This document shows, one piece after another, positions 36,430 through 45,716 of a stretch of 64,000 bases of DNA. Below the pieces are notes generated by a model. The model saw only the letters and a list, made by a program, of their open reading frames with translations. It did no database searches and had not been told where the DNA came from. This stretch comes from Nitrospirales bacterium (GTDB lineage: Bacteria > Nitrospirota > Nitrospiria > Nitrospirales > UBA8639), in the NCBI GenBank assembly GCA_021604005.1, contig BQIV01000010.1:1-64000 (forward strand), in the 5' to 3' direction. Both the position numbers and the translations under genes were made by a program. The first letter of the stretch is position 1, and each line of letters starts with the position of its first letter.

Positions 36430-36765
36430 AGCAGGACTTGTTTGAGAACACTCGACTCTTTCCGTAACACCTATGAGCCTATAGGTTCAGACGGCATTAT
36501 TTCAATGCGAACTCTCAAGAGACTAATCGGTCAGTGTACCGTAACAAACACACCAAGCCGAAACTCACCCTTACTCATATTTACGGTACAAGGCTCAAGA
36601 CAGGAAAATTGGCAGGAAAAGAAGAAAAAGCCGAGACAAAACATCGAAATGTGACATATGGCCCCCACATCCACTTATGTTGTCAGGAATGACCGCTCGT
36701 ATCGCCAGCATCGAATCGCAAACTCACGTGATGGGACTGATATAACTGAGAAAGTGGTCCTCTCC
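36430..36765. other. 336-bp intergenic stretch
   Basis: Between the acyl carrier protein gene and the GT39 gene. Nothing recognised; a terminator or promoter may lie here but none is clear. Confidence 0.35.
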
Positions 36766-37038
36766 TCAATCTACAACCTGAACGTGAGGTTTCTTTTTTT
36801 GAACAAAGAGAAACATGGTCCGTATTGATTGAAAGTTATCCGGCGTTAACTCTTCGTCAGATATCGAAATTCCAAACTCTTCCTCTAAATACGTCACGAC
36901 ATCCAAAATCCCAAGCGAATCCAATAAGCCGTCTTCCAAGAGCTGAGCATCATCTTGGTCCTCCAGTTGACCAACCCGTGGAATATGTTCAACGATAAAT
37001 TTTCGAATATGTGCAAGCTCAACAGTATCTTCCATCAT
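36766..37038 (-). CDS. Acyl carrier protein
   Basis: 90 residues from ATG 37038, eight bases behind GGGGGAGG; a start at 37059 would use TTG. The four-helix carrier fold is shown by LLEDGLLDSLGILDVVTYLEEEFG, with Ser41 (in DSLG) as the phosphopantetheine site. Downstream, ISISDEELTPDNFQSI is the helix III region. It lies 17 bp after a GNAT gene. Free-standing carriers of this kind in XrtA loci accompany the AMP ligase, the PLP decarboxylase and acyltransferases; here it likely carries the acyl or aminoacyl group used for EPS decoration (inference). Confidence 0.9.
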   Translation of the reverse strand: MMEDTVELAHIRKFIVEHIPRVGQLEDQDDAQLLEDGLLDSLGILDVVTYLEEEFGISISDEELTPDNFQSIRTMFLFVQKKKPHVQVVD

Positions 37039-37055
37039 CACACATGCCTCCCCCT

Positions 37056-38105
37056 TCAACTATCACGATCTCCTTGCATTAACAATAATGACCTTTGCTG
37101 ATTGTCGTTGGTTTTGTGCTCAGAATCAACAGGTAAACCAGCAATAATTATGGGAGAAGCCTCTCGAGGCTTAAACCCCACCGATTGCAGGAAGGGAATC
37201 CAAGGATGGTCTTCTGCAATGGAGACCACGACAGTTTCCGATCGACCGGAACGACCGCGTTCCACAATATGCTCAAGAAGGCTAATCATCACATCCCTCT
37301 CTTCCACACCAAACACATCGAGAATACGGACATCCTCCTCAGTCTCTGTCTCGGTAAAGACCGCATATCCCTTAAGATTTCCCTCTCTGCGAGCGGTGAT
37401 CACAATACATCGCTCAAAAGGATTTTGCCTATAGCGCCAATTCAAGTAGGCCGCAGTTCGTTCGAGGCAATGACCATGAGCGCCTCCAATCGCGTCGGCG
37501 AGTTCCGTAAACTCAGCCCCACAGTCTCCCGTATGCTGCTGAATGGTCAAACCTGGTGAACTGGCGACTCGCCGATCACGTATACGCAATGCGAGATTGC
37601 CAAGCGGACTCAGAGATCGTTGCAACAACGTCGACTTTACCACCGCACGCATCTTCCGATCGACCTTCAGCGGTTTGACAAAACGAATCATTTGTTTGGA
37701 CTGAGACACTTTGAGCCGACGATAGATTGCCAGCATATGCGTGCTTGGGAAATCATACCAAATGACCTCTCCGCGTACCCCCAGACCGTCAAGACATGCT
37801 TTTTGGAGTTGAATGGCTGGCCCAAGCGATCGATACTCTTCGCTAATACAAAAATCGCCTAGCACCCAACCGACCTTTTTTTGTGACCCAATATACAATG
37901 AACGGGGAAAGGCCGCCGCCACCCCGATAATTGCACCCGTTGTCGATTCTTCAGTCACCCAGACTTGTGGTTGCCCAAAGGGATTACGTTGATAGAGCCA
38001 ATGAAACCGGGTGAGATCGGCACGCGGACTTAAGTATTGACGTTGAAGCGCGACAATCTGCTCACAATCATCAGTTAAGTCAGCCGGCCGTACAACAAGA
38101 TCCAT
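37056..38105 (-). CDS. GNAT-fold acyltransferase
   Basis: 349 residues. The N-terminal half has LVVRPADLTDDCEQIVALQ and the core GWVLGDFCISEEYRSLGPAIQLQKACLDG, a GNAT acetyl-CoA-binding region (motif A-like YRSLGPA). FPSTHMLAIYRRLKV follows. The second half, HGHCLERTAAYLNWRYRQNPFE plus a further beta-rich region, looks like a tandem GNAT-like domain. It is 3 bp from the neighbouring acyltransferase gene and 17 bp from the carrier protein gene. Acyl transfer from CoA or from the carrier to a sugar amine is the likely job. Confidence 0.8.
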   Translation of the reverse strand: MDLVVRPADLTDDCEQIVALQRQYLSPRADLTRFHWLYQRNPFGQPQVWVTEESTTGAIIGVAAAFPRSLYIGSQKKVGWVLGDFCISEEYRSLGPAIQLQKACLDGLGVRGEVIWYDFPSTHMLAIYRRLKVSQSKQMIRFVKPLKVDRKMRAVVKSTLLQRSLSPLGNLALRIRDRRVASSPGLTIQQHTGDCGAEFTELADAIGGAHGHCLERTAAYLNWRYRQNPFERCIVITARREGNLKGYAVFTETETEEDVRILDVFGVEERDVMISLLEHIVERGRSGRSETVVVSIAEDHPWIPFLQSVGFKPREASPIIIAGLPVDSEHKTNDNQQRSLLLMQGDRDS

Positions 38106-38108
38106 GCA

Positions 38109-39152
38109 CTACCCGCTCTGTCTCGAAACGAGGCCCTGAGTTTTCAAAAGCTTTCTCGCTTGAGAAACCATCGCATACCGATAGCAATTGACGTGATACA
38201 TCATCCGTTCTTCCGTTGTCCATTTTTTATGCCACTCTTTTGCCCGGCCGTAAAACTCCAGCACATGGATATTGGGATCGGCGAACAGCTCTTTCAGCAT
38301 GTCTTCTAACATCATAAAACTGGGAGACAATTTCTTATAGTGCTCATCATAAGCCGTTTTGAGCATGATGAGCATGCCATTTCTTTCAACACAAAGATTG
38401 CTGGCTATTGGACGATCATCCATGAATAGCTGATACACCAGCCCTTCACCTCGCTCACAAAACCGAGCAAGCATCTCACGATAAAAGGCTCCCTGTGCAT
38501 TGTCGGCAGCGACGGCCGTCCCATGCTCACCCTTCCATCCAGACTCTTCGAACTGCCCATAGATTCGTACCGCCTCATCCATGCCTTGTGCCGTACGATC
38601 GACTGCAAGGGAAACCTTCACGCCTTGCTCATCAAGCCGTTTCCTGCGGCGCGCAAGATTTCCCACAAGATCTTTACCCCTTCCCTTCCAATACGCTTCA
38701 AATGAATTCTCAACAAGTGAAATTCTGGGTATCGTAATATAGTCCAAAAATTCCAATCGCCGATCGCTCACATTCCGTTTCAAGCCGGTATAGTCCGGAT
38801 CTTGCTGTGTGACGCCTACAGAAATGGTAAAACCGGGGAGACTCCGAACAAGGAGAGCCATTTGATCTTCAATGTTCGATGGATTCCCTAGAAGGATTGG
38901 GCCAAGAGGGGCTTGCGATGGTTGAAACGTGGTCCATTGTCCCGCACCCACATGTTCGACAAGCACCATGCCCGGATATTCGGAATCTTCGCATATACCA
39001 AGGTACAGTTCATCATGACCAAATAACCGCACGAGGGGTTCCCAAAAGTCCGAGTCGAGCAAGATATGATTGTCGATGGTGGTATTCAACGCATCCCACT
39101 GCTCACGATGAGCATGAAAGGCATCTCGCTCCTTAAGAAATTTCCACTTCAT
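38109..39152 (-). CDS. FemAB/BioF2-like GNAT-superfamily acyltransferase
   Basis: 347 residues from ATG 39152 (MKWKFLKERDAF); a TTG at 39191 is an alternative, overlapping the upstream deacetylase stop. The central region has NLARRRKRLDEQGVKVSL, GTAVAADNAQGAFYREM and LVYQLFMDDRPIASNL, which match the acetyltransferase domain of the BioF2/FemAB type. The C-terminal EFYGRAKEWHKKWT is the usual end. Such enzymes transfer acyl or aminoacyl groups. It is 3 bp from the next GNAT gene, so the two are co-translated. Confidence 0.8.
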   Translation of the reverse strand: MKWKFLKERDAFHAHREQWDALNTTIDNHILLDSDFWEPLVRLFGHDELYLGICEDSEYPGMVLVEHVGAGQWTTFQPSQAPLGPILLGNPSNIEDQMALLVRSLPGFTISVGVTQQDPDYTGLKRNVSDRRLEFLDYITIPRISLVENSFEAYWKGRGKDLVGNLARRRKRLDEQGVKVSLAVDRTAQGMDEAVRIYGQFEESGWKGEHGTAVAADNAQGAFYREMLARFCERGEGLVYQLFMDDRPIASNLCVERNGMLIMLKTAYDEHYKKLSPSFMMLEDMLKELFADPNIHVLEFYGRAKEWHKKWTTEERMMYHVNCYRYAMVSQARKLLKTQGLVSRQSG

Positions 39153-39181
39153 AGGTTCATCATACGGACAAGGATTCTCAG

Positions 39182-40243
39182 TTATGCGCAAAACCGCGTA
39201 TACTCAAAACGAAGTCCAAATGGCCCAATATCCTGATCCCAGTACCCGACGCGTTTCAAATCAAAGAGATCATCACCGGCGTAATTCGCCCCGGAAACCG
39301 TACTCACCGCACAGCCAAACCCTTCTTGCTTCACAATCTGTTGAATATCCGAATTATAATCCTCTGGTCGTCCGCTGGGGTAAGCAAACGTTGTCACACG
39401 ACAACCAATATGCTGTTCGATCGTTTCTTTCGATTCACGAAGTTCAGCAGCCACTGCAGGCAAGGATATTTTTGAAAGGATTGGATGACTCACGGTATGC
39501 GCACCAAAACGAATGCCCGCTTGGTACATTTCCTTCACTTCTTCCCAATTCAACATTAATCGGGGCTCCGGATCTGGCTCACCGAAAACCTGCAATTTCG
39601 TCGAAAGCTGTTCAATGGCTTCAATACGGTGCTGATCATCAAGTGAGCGAAGATACCACAACACAGCTTCTTGCGCCGCTTGCTTGCCTTCCCATGTACC
39701 AAGCTCATACCGCGGGCAACTGCCAAACCCTTCAAGCGCGGGAATGGACGTTTGGCTAACCATCCAACACGCGCGATCATGCCACAGCACGTTTCCTGTC
39801 CCGATAGCTGCCGTCGCTAAAAAGATCGTGGCGGGAAGGTTCAATTCTTGTAAGCGTGGGAACGCATTCACGTAACTATCGCGGTATCCATCATCAAGTG
39901 TAATCACTACGGCTCGATGAGGGACATCATGGTGTTGCATTCGCTCAACGGCCTCTTCAAGATCCAATACATGACAATATTCGGCCAAATACCGCAGTTG
40001 GTTTGTAAAACCACGAATAGGGGCAGGCCCGAGAAATGGAGAACGCTCGTCACCAATCCCATGGTACATTAAAATTTGGATCGGCCGGGATGATCGTTTT
40101 TGCACACAAGGAAAATGAACGTCCGTGGCAGATGCAGAGGATTTTTGCACCACATCCACACACCGGCTAATCAGCGCAAGGATGCCCATTCGATGCAAAA
40201 GAGCACCGATCGCTTTGATTCCAAGAGACTTCAATGCCCCCAT
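39182..40243 (-). CDS. Polysaccharide deacetylase (NodB homology, CE4)
   Basis: 353 residues. NodB motif 1 is TLDDGY at 115-120, motif 2 is HTVSHP at 249-254 (metal ligands), and motif 3 is AYPSGRPEDY near 295. The catalytic-type arginine/tyrosine region FAYPSGR is normal. It begins with a short hydrophobic stretch (GALLHRMGILALI), perhaps a weak anchor, and not a clear signal peptide. It is the second CE4 enzyme of the window (compare 20104-21120) and has shorter motif 1-2 spacing. It probably deacetylates an N-acetyl sugar of the EPS, creating an amine for the acyltransferases downstream. Confidence 0.87.
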   Translation of the reverse strand: MGALKSLGIKAIGALLHRMGILALISRCVDVVQKSSASATDVHFPCVQKRSSRPIQILMYHGIGDERSPFLGPAPIRGFTNQLRYLAEYCHVLDLEEAVERMQHHDVPHRAVVITLDDGYRDSYVNAFPRLQELNLPATIFLATAAIGTGNVLWHDRACWMVSQTSIPALEGFGSCPRYELGTWEGKQAAQEAVLWYLRSLDDQHRIEAIEQLSTKLQVFGEPDPEPRLMLNWEEVKEMYQAGIRFGAHTVSHPILSKISLPAVAAELRESKETIEQHIGCRVTTFAYPSGRPEDYNSDIQQIVKQEGFGCAVSTVSGANYAGDDLFDLKRVGYWDQDIGPFGLRFEYTRFCA

Positions 40244-40325
40244 TCATTCATTCCTTATACAGGCCCGATTCACCCAGTTCCCACACCCTGTACTGGAGAC
40301 GGCCCAGCACCCATACGTGCATCGC

Positions 40326-42221
40326 TTACGATTTATCAACATATCTCCGAAGCCATAATTCCAGCATGACAAAGTTCCAGAGAATCGTGCCAAAAAATGA
40401 GGTTGTATCGTCTTGATGTCTTTTAAGTAGATCGTCAATGGTGTTGTGGGCAAATATTCCCCGATGACGAACCCGCTCGCTTCGCAAAAGATCCATCATC
40501 ATTTCTCTAAGCTTCTTATGCGTGCGTAACCAAATGGGAATCGGCAGTCCGAATCCATGCTTGGTCTTTGTACGAATCTCTTCAGGAAGGAGATCGGCAT
40601 AGGTGGACTTAAAAAACGTCCGCAACTGCGTTCCTTCCATCTTGATATGTGCAGGAACGTCAGCCGCAAATTCAGCCAATCGATGATCAAGAAAGGGGAA
40701 ACGCACGGCGATGCCATTGGCTTCCGTCATCCGGGTCACTTTGACAATATCGTTATCGGAGATCACGAGCTTCAAATCCAGGTACAGCTGCCGCTCCAAC
40801 TCGGTGTGCGCCAATGACTTTGAATGCGCATAAAGTTCTCTCACATGATGGTGCGGATCATACTGATCGCCAAGCGTCTTCAGGAAATCTCCGGAAAACA
40901 CATCTTTCATTTGAAGAATCTCGAATAATCCCCAGGAAAACAGTCGATCGGGATATGGGGTATTCGCTCGCTGAATATACTTCGTTCCCTTAATACATAC
41001 GTTCAGCTTGAGCACATTGGCCAACAAGGACACGCCTGGGGCAATACCAAAATCCCGAATCCAACGAGGAATGAGTCCGTAATAATCAAAGATTTTTTGC
41101 GTGGCATATCGCTCGTTTCCTGCGAATAACTCGTCCCCACCATCACCTCCATACAACACATCAAAACCATGCTCTCGTGCTAATTTGGCACAATAATACG
41201 TCGGAATGGCTGAGGCATTCGCATACGGTTCATCAAAGTTTTCAATAAGGAGATCGACTATCTGAAACGTGTCATCCGCTGTCACAATATATTCGTGTTG
41301 CTGCGAACCAAAGGCATTGGCCGCACACCGTGCAAAGCTCATTTCATTAAAAATTTCTTCGCCAAACCCAATTGAAAAGCTATGCATTCGGGTTTGCGCT
41401 AATTGAGTCAACACCCCTAGTACGGTGCTGCTATCTATTCCCCCACTCAAAAAACTCCCGATTTGGTCAGGCTTTTGATCATATTTCATCCGAACCCTGA
41501 TCGAATCCGAAAACGTATCTTTCAGTTTTTCTGAATAGGCCGTCCGAGACAACATCCCAGAATTGCTAAAGCTCATGTCCCAATAGGGCTCCAACTGTAT
41601 GTCCCCCTTTTTCCACGTGAGTAGTTGCCCCGGCGGCAACTTTTGAACTTCATGAAAAATTGTTTTTGGGGTCGGGATGAACGAGGAACTAATGACATGA
41701 ATAATGGCTGAAGGATTGAGGGACATGTCTTGATTGGAAGGGCATGCGAGAAGACCTTGCATTCTCGATGAAAAGACGAACTTGTCATGGTCCTGTCGAT
41801 AGTAAAGAGGATGGACACGAAATCGATCGGAAGCAAGAAACAGCATTTCCTGGTTGGCGTCCCACAGGGAGAGAACAAAGTCGCCTCGAAGACTTCTCAA
41901 GAACGGCTGAATGCCCCGCAATGCCATGGCTAACAGCCCGACGAGCAGATCATCATGCTCGCGAACCGGAGCGAGCACTTCATCAAGATTGTAAATGCTG
42001 CCATGAAATGCGAGGACATGCGGAGTTCCATATTCTTGCAGCTCTGCAATACCTGACACCCTTCCGGAAAAGGCTTGCACGCCGACTCCTATCGATTCGC
42101 CAATACGCGTGCGGCCTGAAGCCTGCGTAGAACGATCCAGCTCCCTCAGCATCGGCGTCAAGCATGCAAACTGGTGCTCAGGCATTCGTTCAGAAAACGC
42201 GATTCCACAGATTCCACTCAT
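40326..42221 (-). CDS. Asparagine-synthase-like amidotransferase with decayed glutaminase domain
   Basis: 631 residues. The C-terminal synthetase half is intact: PP-loop SGGIDSS at 259-265, GGDGGDELFAGNERY and TKHGFGLP. The N-terminal half is altered: it starts MSGICGIAF (Cys at 5, not 2), the RGPDD motif is gone, and the usual NGEIYN reads HGSIYN at 73-78. The glutaminase is therefore probably inactive and the enzyme would use free ammonia or an amine nucleophile, as in beta-lactam-synthetase-like or ligase-type relatives. It lies in the long leftward run, 82 bp before a deacetylase gene. Two other members are at 7958 and 46993, both with intact Cys2. Confidence 0.85.
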   Translation of the reverse strand: MSGICGIAFSERMPEHQFACLTPMLRELDRSTQASGRTRIGESIGVGVQAFSGRVSGIAELQEYGTPHVLAFHGSIYNLDEVLAPVREHDDLLVGLLAMALRGIQPFLRSLRGDFVLSLWDANQEMLFLASDRFRVHPLYYRQDHDKFVFSSRMQGLLACPSNQDMSLNPSAIIHVISSSFIPTPKTIFHEVQKLPPGQLLTWKKGDIQLEPYWDMSFSNSGMLSRTAYSEKLKDTFSDSIRVRMKYDQKPDQIGSFLSGGIDSSTVLGVLTQLAQTRMHSFSIGFGEEIFNEMSFARCAANAFGSQQHEYIVTADDTFQIVDLLIENFDEPYANASAIPTYYCAKLAREHGFDVLYGGDGGDELFAGNERYATQKIFDYYGLIPRWIRDFGIAPGVSLLANVLKLNVCIKGTKYIQRANTPYPDRLFSWGLFEILQMKDVFSGDFLKTLGDQYDPHHHVRELYAHSKSLAHTELERQLYLDLKLVISDNDIVKVTRMTEANGIAVRFPFLDHRLAEFAADVPAHIKMEGTQLRTFFKSTYADLLPEEIRTKTKHGFGLPIPIWLRTHKKLREMMMDLLRSERVRHRGIFAHNTIDDLLKRHQDDTTSFFGTILWNFVMLELWLRRYVDKS

Positions 42222-42285
42222 GTCATTCGTCTTTTCCTTGAAGAGAAAGGGCCATCACTACATACGGGAATTCACTCACGCTCCC

Positions 42286-43059
42286 TTATGGAAGTTTACC
42301 TTTGAATTTCAGTTTCTTTGCTTTTTCAGCATACTCTTGAGCCAGTTCATTCTCGCCACTTTTTTGATACGCCCACGCAAGCCAACCATACGATGCAGCC
42401 ATTTTCGGATTAATTTTAATGGCTATCTTGAGCCGTTCGATACCGTCTTCAAACTCTCCAATCCCAACCAAGAAATTCCCAAATTGTGCATGCGTGATGG
42501 CATGTTTGGGATACATCTTTATCGCGCGCTGATAATAGTTAACCGGCAAATTGGGCTGTCCCATCAAATTCCCCACGGTCGCCGATAGAGCTAAAGCTTT
42601 CGGGTGATTCACAAGTCGGTCAAGGGTGTATCGAATTTCACGTGCGGCTTGACGTAAATAATGCTCCTTGTGGCCAGGACGTTTAAAAGACTGCTGAAGC
42701 AAGGGTAAAATACGCTTTGTATGAGCGCTTTCAACAAGCCGGACAAGCTGTCCTATATGTCGATCGTTTTTTAATTGATAATAATCATGATACATCGTTG
42801 GACCGGCAGGATGATGGGAGACCTGATAACGAGCATGAGAATGTCCTTGTCCCGTTTCCCAATGCGGGGACCAGTTACCGATTGAGAACGATGGAGTCAC
42901 GACTCCCCCCTCGACCGGTCCAGGCCATGGAAGACAGGCAAAGACAACAAAACTGATAACCATACGATAGGGAACGACTTGAGAATAATCCCGATACCCG
43001 CTACCCACACCCTCCCTACGAATAACACAGGTCATAATCTGTGACAGTCTTCTTTTCAT
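42286..43059 (-). CDS. TPR-repeat protein, exported or membrane-anchored
   Basis: 257 residues from ATG 43059, eight bases behind GAGGAG; in-frame codons upstream lack a ribosome site. A hydrophobic segment (VISFVVFACLPWPGPVEG, about 34-51) follows a long basic start, so export or anchoring is likely. Residues about 165-250 form tandem TPR-type helix pairs (NYYQRAIKMYPKHAITHAQFG; then GIERLKIAIKINPKMAASYGWLAWAYQKSG). TPR proteins in EPS loci serve as scaffolds, often for the periplasmic or outer-membrane export apparatus. No known EPS TPR family is clearly matched. Confidence 0.72.
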   Translation of the reverse strand: MKRRLSQIMTCVIRREGVGSGYRDYSQVVPYRMVISFVVFACLPWPGPVEGGVVTPSFSIGNWSPHWETGQGHSHARYQVSHHPAGPTMYHDYYQLKNDRHIGQLVRLVESAHTKRILPLLQQSFKRPGHKEHYLRQAAREIRYTLDRLVNHPKALALSATVGNLMGQPNLPVNYYQRAIKMYPKHAITHAQFGNFLVGIGEFEDGIERLKIAIKINPKMAASYGWLAWAYQKSGENELAQEYAEKAKKLKFKGKLP

Positions 43060-43229
43060 AAAGACGACTCCTCTGTAGAAAACATGATGATGAAGCCTCT
43101 GACACCCCTGGGATACAAACCGACGCCTATGGGAATATGATACAACAAACAAGAGAAAAGAGGCTCGCTGATGCCGAAATCTTCTTACGTGATCAGGCCA
43201 CCAACGTCGCATGCCCTCACCGGCCTCTT

Positions 43230-44444
43230 TCAATTGTTCGTCACCGACGCATAGATCTGCCCATAGGCTGACGTGGTGTTATCCCACGAACGACATTCCT
43301 TTGCCCAAGCGTGCGCTTGTTGGCCTAACGTGTTCAGATAGGCTGCATCTGACAACAATCGAGATAACGTCGAACTCAACGAACTGGTATCGTCAGGTGT
43401 GAAAAGTAGGCCAGTGACGCCATCTTGAATCAACTCCCGGTGTCCACCGATATTACTCGCCACCAAAGGCTTCCCAACAATCATCGCTTCAAGAGGTTTT
43501 AACGGCGTGACCAACTCAGTCAGTCGAATAGACTTTCTGGGGTAGACAAAGATATCAACGAGACCATAGACACCGGGAATGTCCTCATGAGGAATACGCC
43601 CAGGCATCATGACCTGAGATTGAATGCCAAGCGCATGAATCTGATCCTCTAATTCATGTTTGACCTCTCCGCCCCCAACCAGAAGCAGCGCAAGGTCGTC
43701 ATGAGTTTTGACAAGCTTCGCAAACGCACTGACAAGCAAATCCAAGCCTTCGTAGCGGTAAAACGATCCGATAAAGCCAATGATTCGCTTTCCTGAAAAA
43801 TTCCAGTTTTTCCGATAGGCTTCGTGCGGACGACAATCTTGAAAATCATCCAGATTAATCCCGTTCGGAATAATGGTCAATTTCTTCTCGGAAATCCCTC
43901 GACTCATCAAGTCGCGTTTAATCCCATCACATAAGACCGTCACATGCGTTGCGCGTTGACAAGCGAAGGTTTCGAGGGTTCGAACGACACGGTATTTCCA
44001 CGATCCTTCTTGATACGTCCCATGATCGACCGCCGCATCTTCCCAATAGGCACGAACTTCATAAATCACCGGCAGGTTGTATCTTCTGGCAACCCATAAC
44101 GTCGGAATAACATTCAATACAGGAGAATGGGCATGTAAAACATCCGGCTTCTCCAGTTCAATCACCTCGTCAAGCCGACGAGCCAATATCTTGATGAGTT
44201 GAGACTGCGTCCCTAACCAACCGTGCTCTGCGTCCAGCTTGGGTGAACGATAAAAGCATAGACCATCGATCGTGTCCTTCTCTACCCAGGGACCCGTCCA
44301 CGTCTGTTCCTGCTTCAACGACGTTAACCCGATTGGAGTCCAGCCTCGTTTTTCTTGCGCGAGAAAAATATTCTTCGTTCGAAAGGTATATCCACTGTGT
44401 AGCGGTAAACTATGATCCAAAATATGAAGAATCTTCAACGGCAT
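43230..44444 (-). CDS. GT4 glycosyltransferase, exosortase A-associated (TIGR04063/Daro_2409-like)
   Basis: 404 residues from ATG 44444, one base after the epimerase stop codon. The beginning (MPLKILHILDHSLPLHSGYT) and FRTKNIFLAQEKRGW are characteristic of this exosortase-associated family. Later motifs are DVLHAHSPVLNVIP, TIIPNGINLDDF and RLTELVTPLKPLEAMIVGKP (donor site). It is a cytoplasmic GT-B enzyme likely using a sugar made by the preceding epimerase (UDP-ManNAc or a derivative; inference). Near-zero spacing supports translational coupling. Confidence 0.87.
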   Translation of the reverse strand: MPLKILHILDHSLPLHSGYTFRTKNIFLAQEKRGWTPIGLTSLKQEQTWTGPWVEKDTIDGLCFYRSPKLDAEHGWLGTQSQLIKILARRLDEVIELEKPDVLHAHSPVLNVIPTLWVARRYNLPVIYEVRAYWEDAAVDHGTYQEGSWKYRVVRTLETFACQRATHVTVLCDGIKRDLMSRGISEKKLTIIPNGINLDDFQDCRPHEAYRKNWNFSGKRIIGFIGSFYRYEGLDLLVSAFAKLVKTHDDLALLLVGGGEVKHELEDQIHALGIQSQVMMPGRIPHEDIPGVYGLVDIFVYPRKSIRLTELVTPLKPLEAMIVGKPLVASNIGGHRELIQDGVTGLLFTPDDTSSLSSTLSRLLSDAAYLNTLGQQAHAWAKECRSWDNTTSAYGQIYASVTNN

Positions 44445-44445
44445 T

Positions 44446-45693
44446 TCAGTGTTCGCCACACAAACATGTTTGAAGAATTTCAACGATTCGCTGACCGGCA
44501 TGACCATCCCAGAATTTGGGCCTCTTATGTTTCGTATGATGCGCAAGCTGCCGGCGCGCATGAAGGAGAATCTGATCTTTTTTCGTTCCAGCCAAGACAT
44601 TCGTGCCTTGCGTAATCGTAATCGGCCGTTCGGTGTTCTCGCGTAATGTCACGCATGGAACACCCAAAATTGTCGTTTCCTCTTGCAAGCCGCCGGAATC
44701 AGTCAGAACCAATTGAGCATTCGCCGTTAAACACAGAAAATCAAGATACCCTTGGGGTTCAATGCAATAGAGCCCTGCCTCCCCAATATCACACGGAATC
44801 AGTGAGGCAAAGTAGGATTCCAGATGAAACTCTTGAATCCGTTTTAAGGTCCGTGGATGCACAGGAAAGACGATAGGCATATCACGACTCAGTTCTTTCA
44901 ACGCCTCAAGGATCGGCTCGAAACAGATCGGATCATCCACATTACTCGGGCGATGCAACGTCATCACGCCGTACGCCCTGTGCGTTGAACGTTTTGCGAT
45001 ACGTTCCTTTGGAGAAGAGGCATGGCCACTATTCCCATGACCAGATAAGCCCAAACGTTCCAAGATAGTTGACTCTTGAGATTTCTTTCGGTGTTTCAAT
45101 AACGAATCAACCATGGTGTTGCCCACAAAATGGACTTTGTCTTTTGCAATGCCCTCTTGTTTCAGATTCTTCTCAGCGCTACGTTCCGTGATGAACAAAA
45201 AATCTGAGACCACATCCGTCAACACGCGATTGATTTCCTCCGGCATGTCTCGATCAAAACTTCTCAAGCCGGCTTCCACATGGGCAATACGAGGGCGAAA
45301 AAGATTTAAAGTCGCCGTCGGTGTGGGATAGAGTATTTTGGACGCTACCAATGAGCATGCAATGGTCGAATTGACATCCCCAACCACAAGCACCACATCA
45401 GGCCGTTCGTCGAGAATGACAGTCTCAAACCGTTTGATAATTTCCCCGGTCTGTTGCGCATGAGACGAAGACCCGACCCCCATATCAACATCAGGCTTCG
45501 GAATTCCCAGATCAGTGAAAAATGCTTGCGACATCTGTGCATCGTAATGCTGCCCGGTGTGAACCAACCTGTACTCTATACGACAAGGGCGTGAGGCATT
45601 ATGCTCATGAATCGCGTCAATAATCGCCGACACTTTCATAAAGTTGGGGCGCGCGCCCGCAACCAAAACAATTTTCATCAAGCTTTCCATCAC
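44446..45693 (-). CDS. wecB: UDP-N-acetylglucosamine 2-epimerase (non-hydrolysing)
   Basis: 415 residues; GGAGGAG precedes GTG 45693 and ATG 45690, either of which may start it. Motifs: GARPNFMKVSAII, HTGQHYD at about 47-53, VVGDVNSTIA, HVEAGLRSFD, MPEEINR and the C-terminal VLTDSGGLQEE. These are the substrate and catalytic features of WecB/MnaA. It interconverts UDP-GlcNAc and UDP-ManNAc in the cytoplasm. A central insertion with Ser/Gly-rich sequence (residues about 221-240) is unusual for WecB. Placed between two glycosyltransferase genes. Confidence 0.93.
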   Translation of the reverse strand: MMESLMKIVLVAGARPNFMKVSAIIDAIHEHNASRPCRIEYRLVHTGQHYDAQMSQAFFTDLGIPKPDVDMGVGSSSHAQQTGEIIKRFETVILDERPDVVLVVGDVNSTIACSLVASKILYPTPTATLNLFRPRIAHVEAGLRSFDRDMPEEINRVLTDVVSDFLFITERSAEKNLKQEGIAKDKVHFVGNTMVDSLLKHRKKSQESTILERLGLSGHGNSGHASSPKERIAKRSTHRAYGVMTLHRPSNVDDPICFEPILEALKELSRDMPIVFPVHPRTLKRIQEFHLESYFASLIPCDIGEAGLYCIEPQGYLDFLCLTANAQLVLTDSGGLQEETTILGVPCVTLRENTERPITITQGTNVLAGTKKDQILLHARRQLAHHTKHKRPKFWDGHAGQRIVEILQTCLCGEH

Positions 45694-45716
45694 AGCGTTT
45701 CACTCCTCCAACAACA

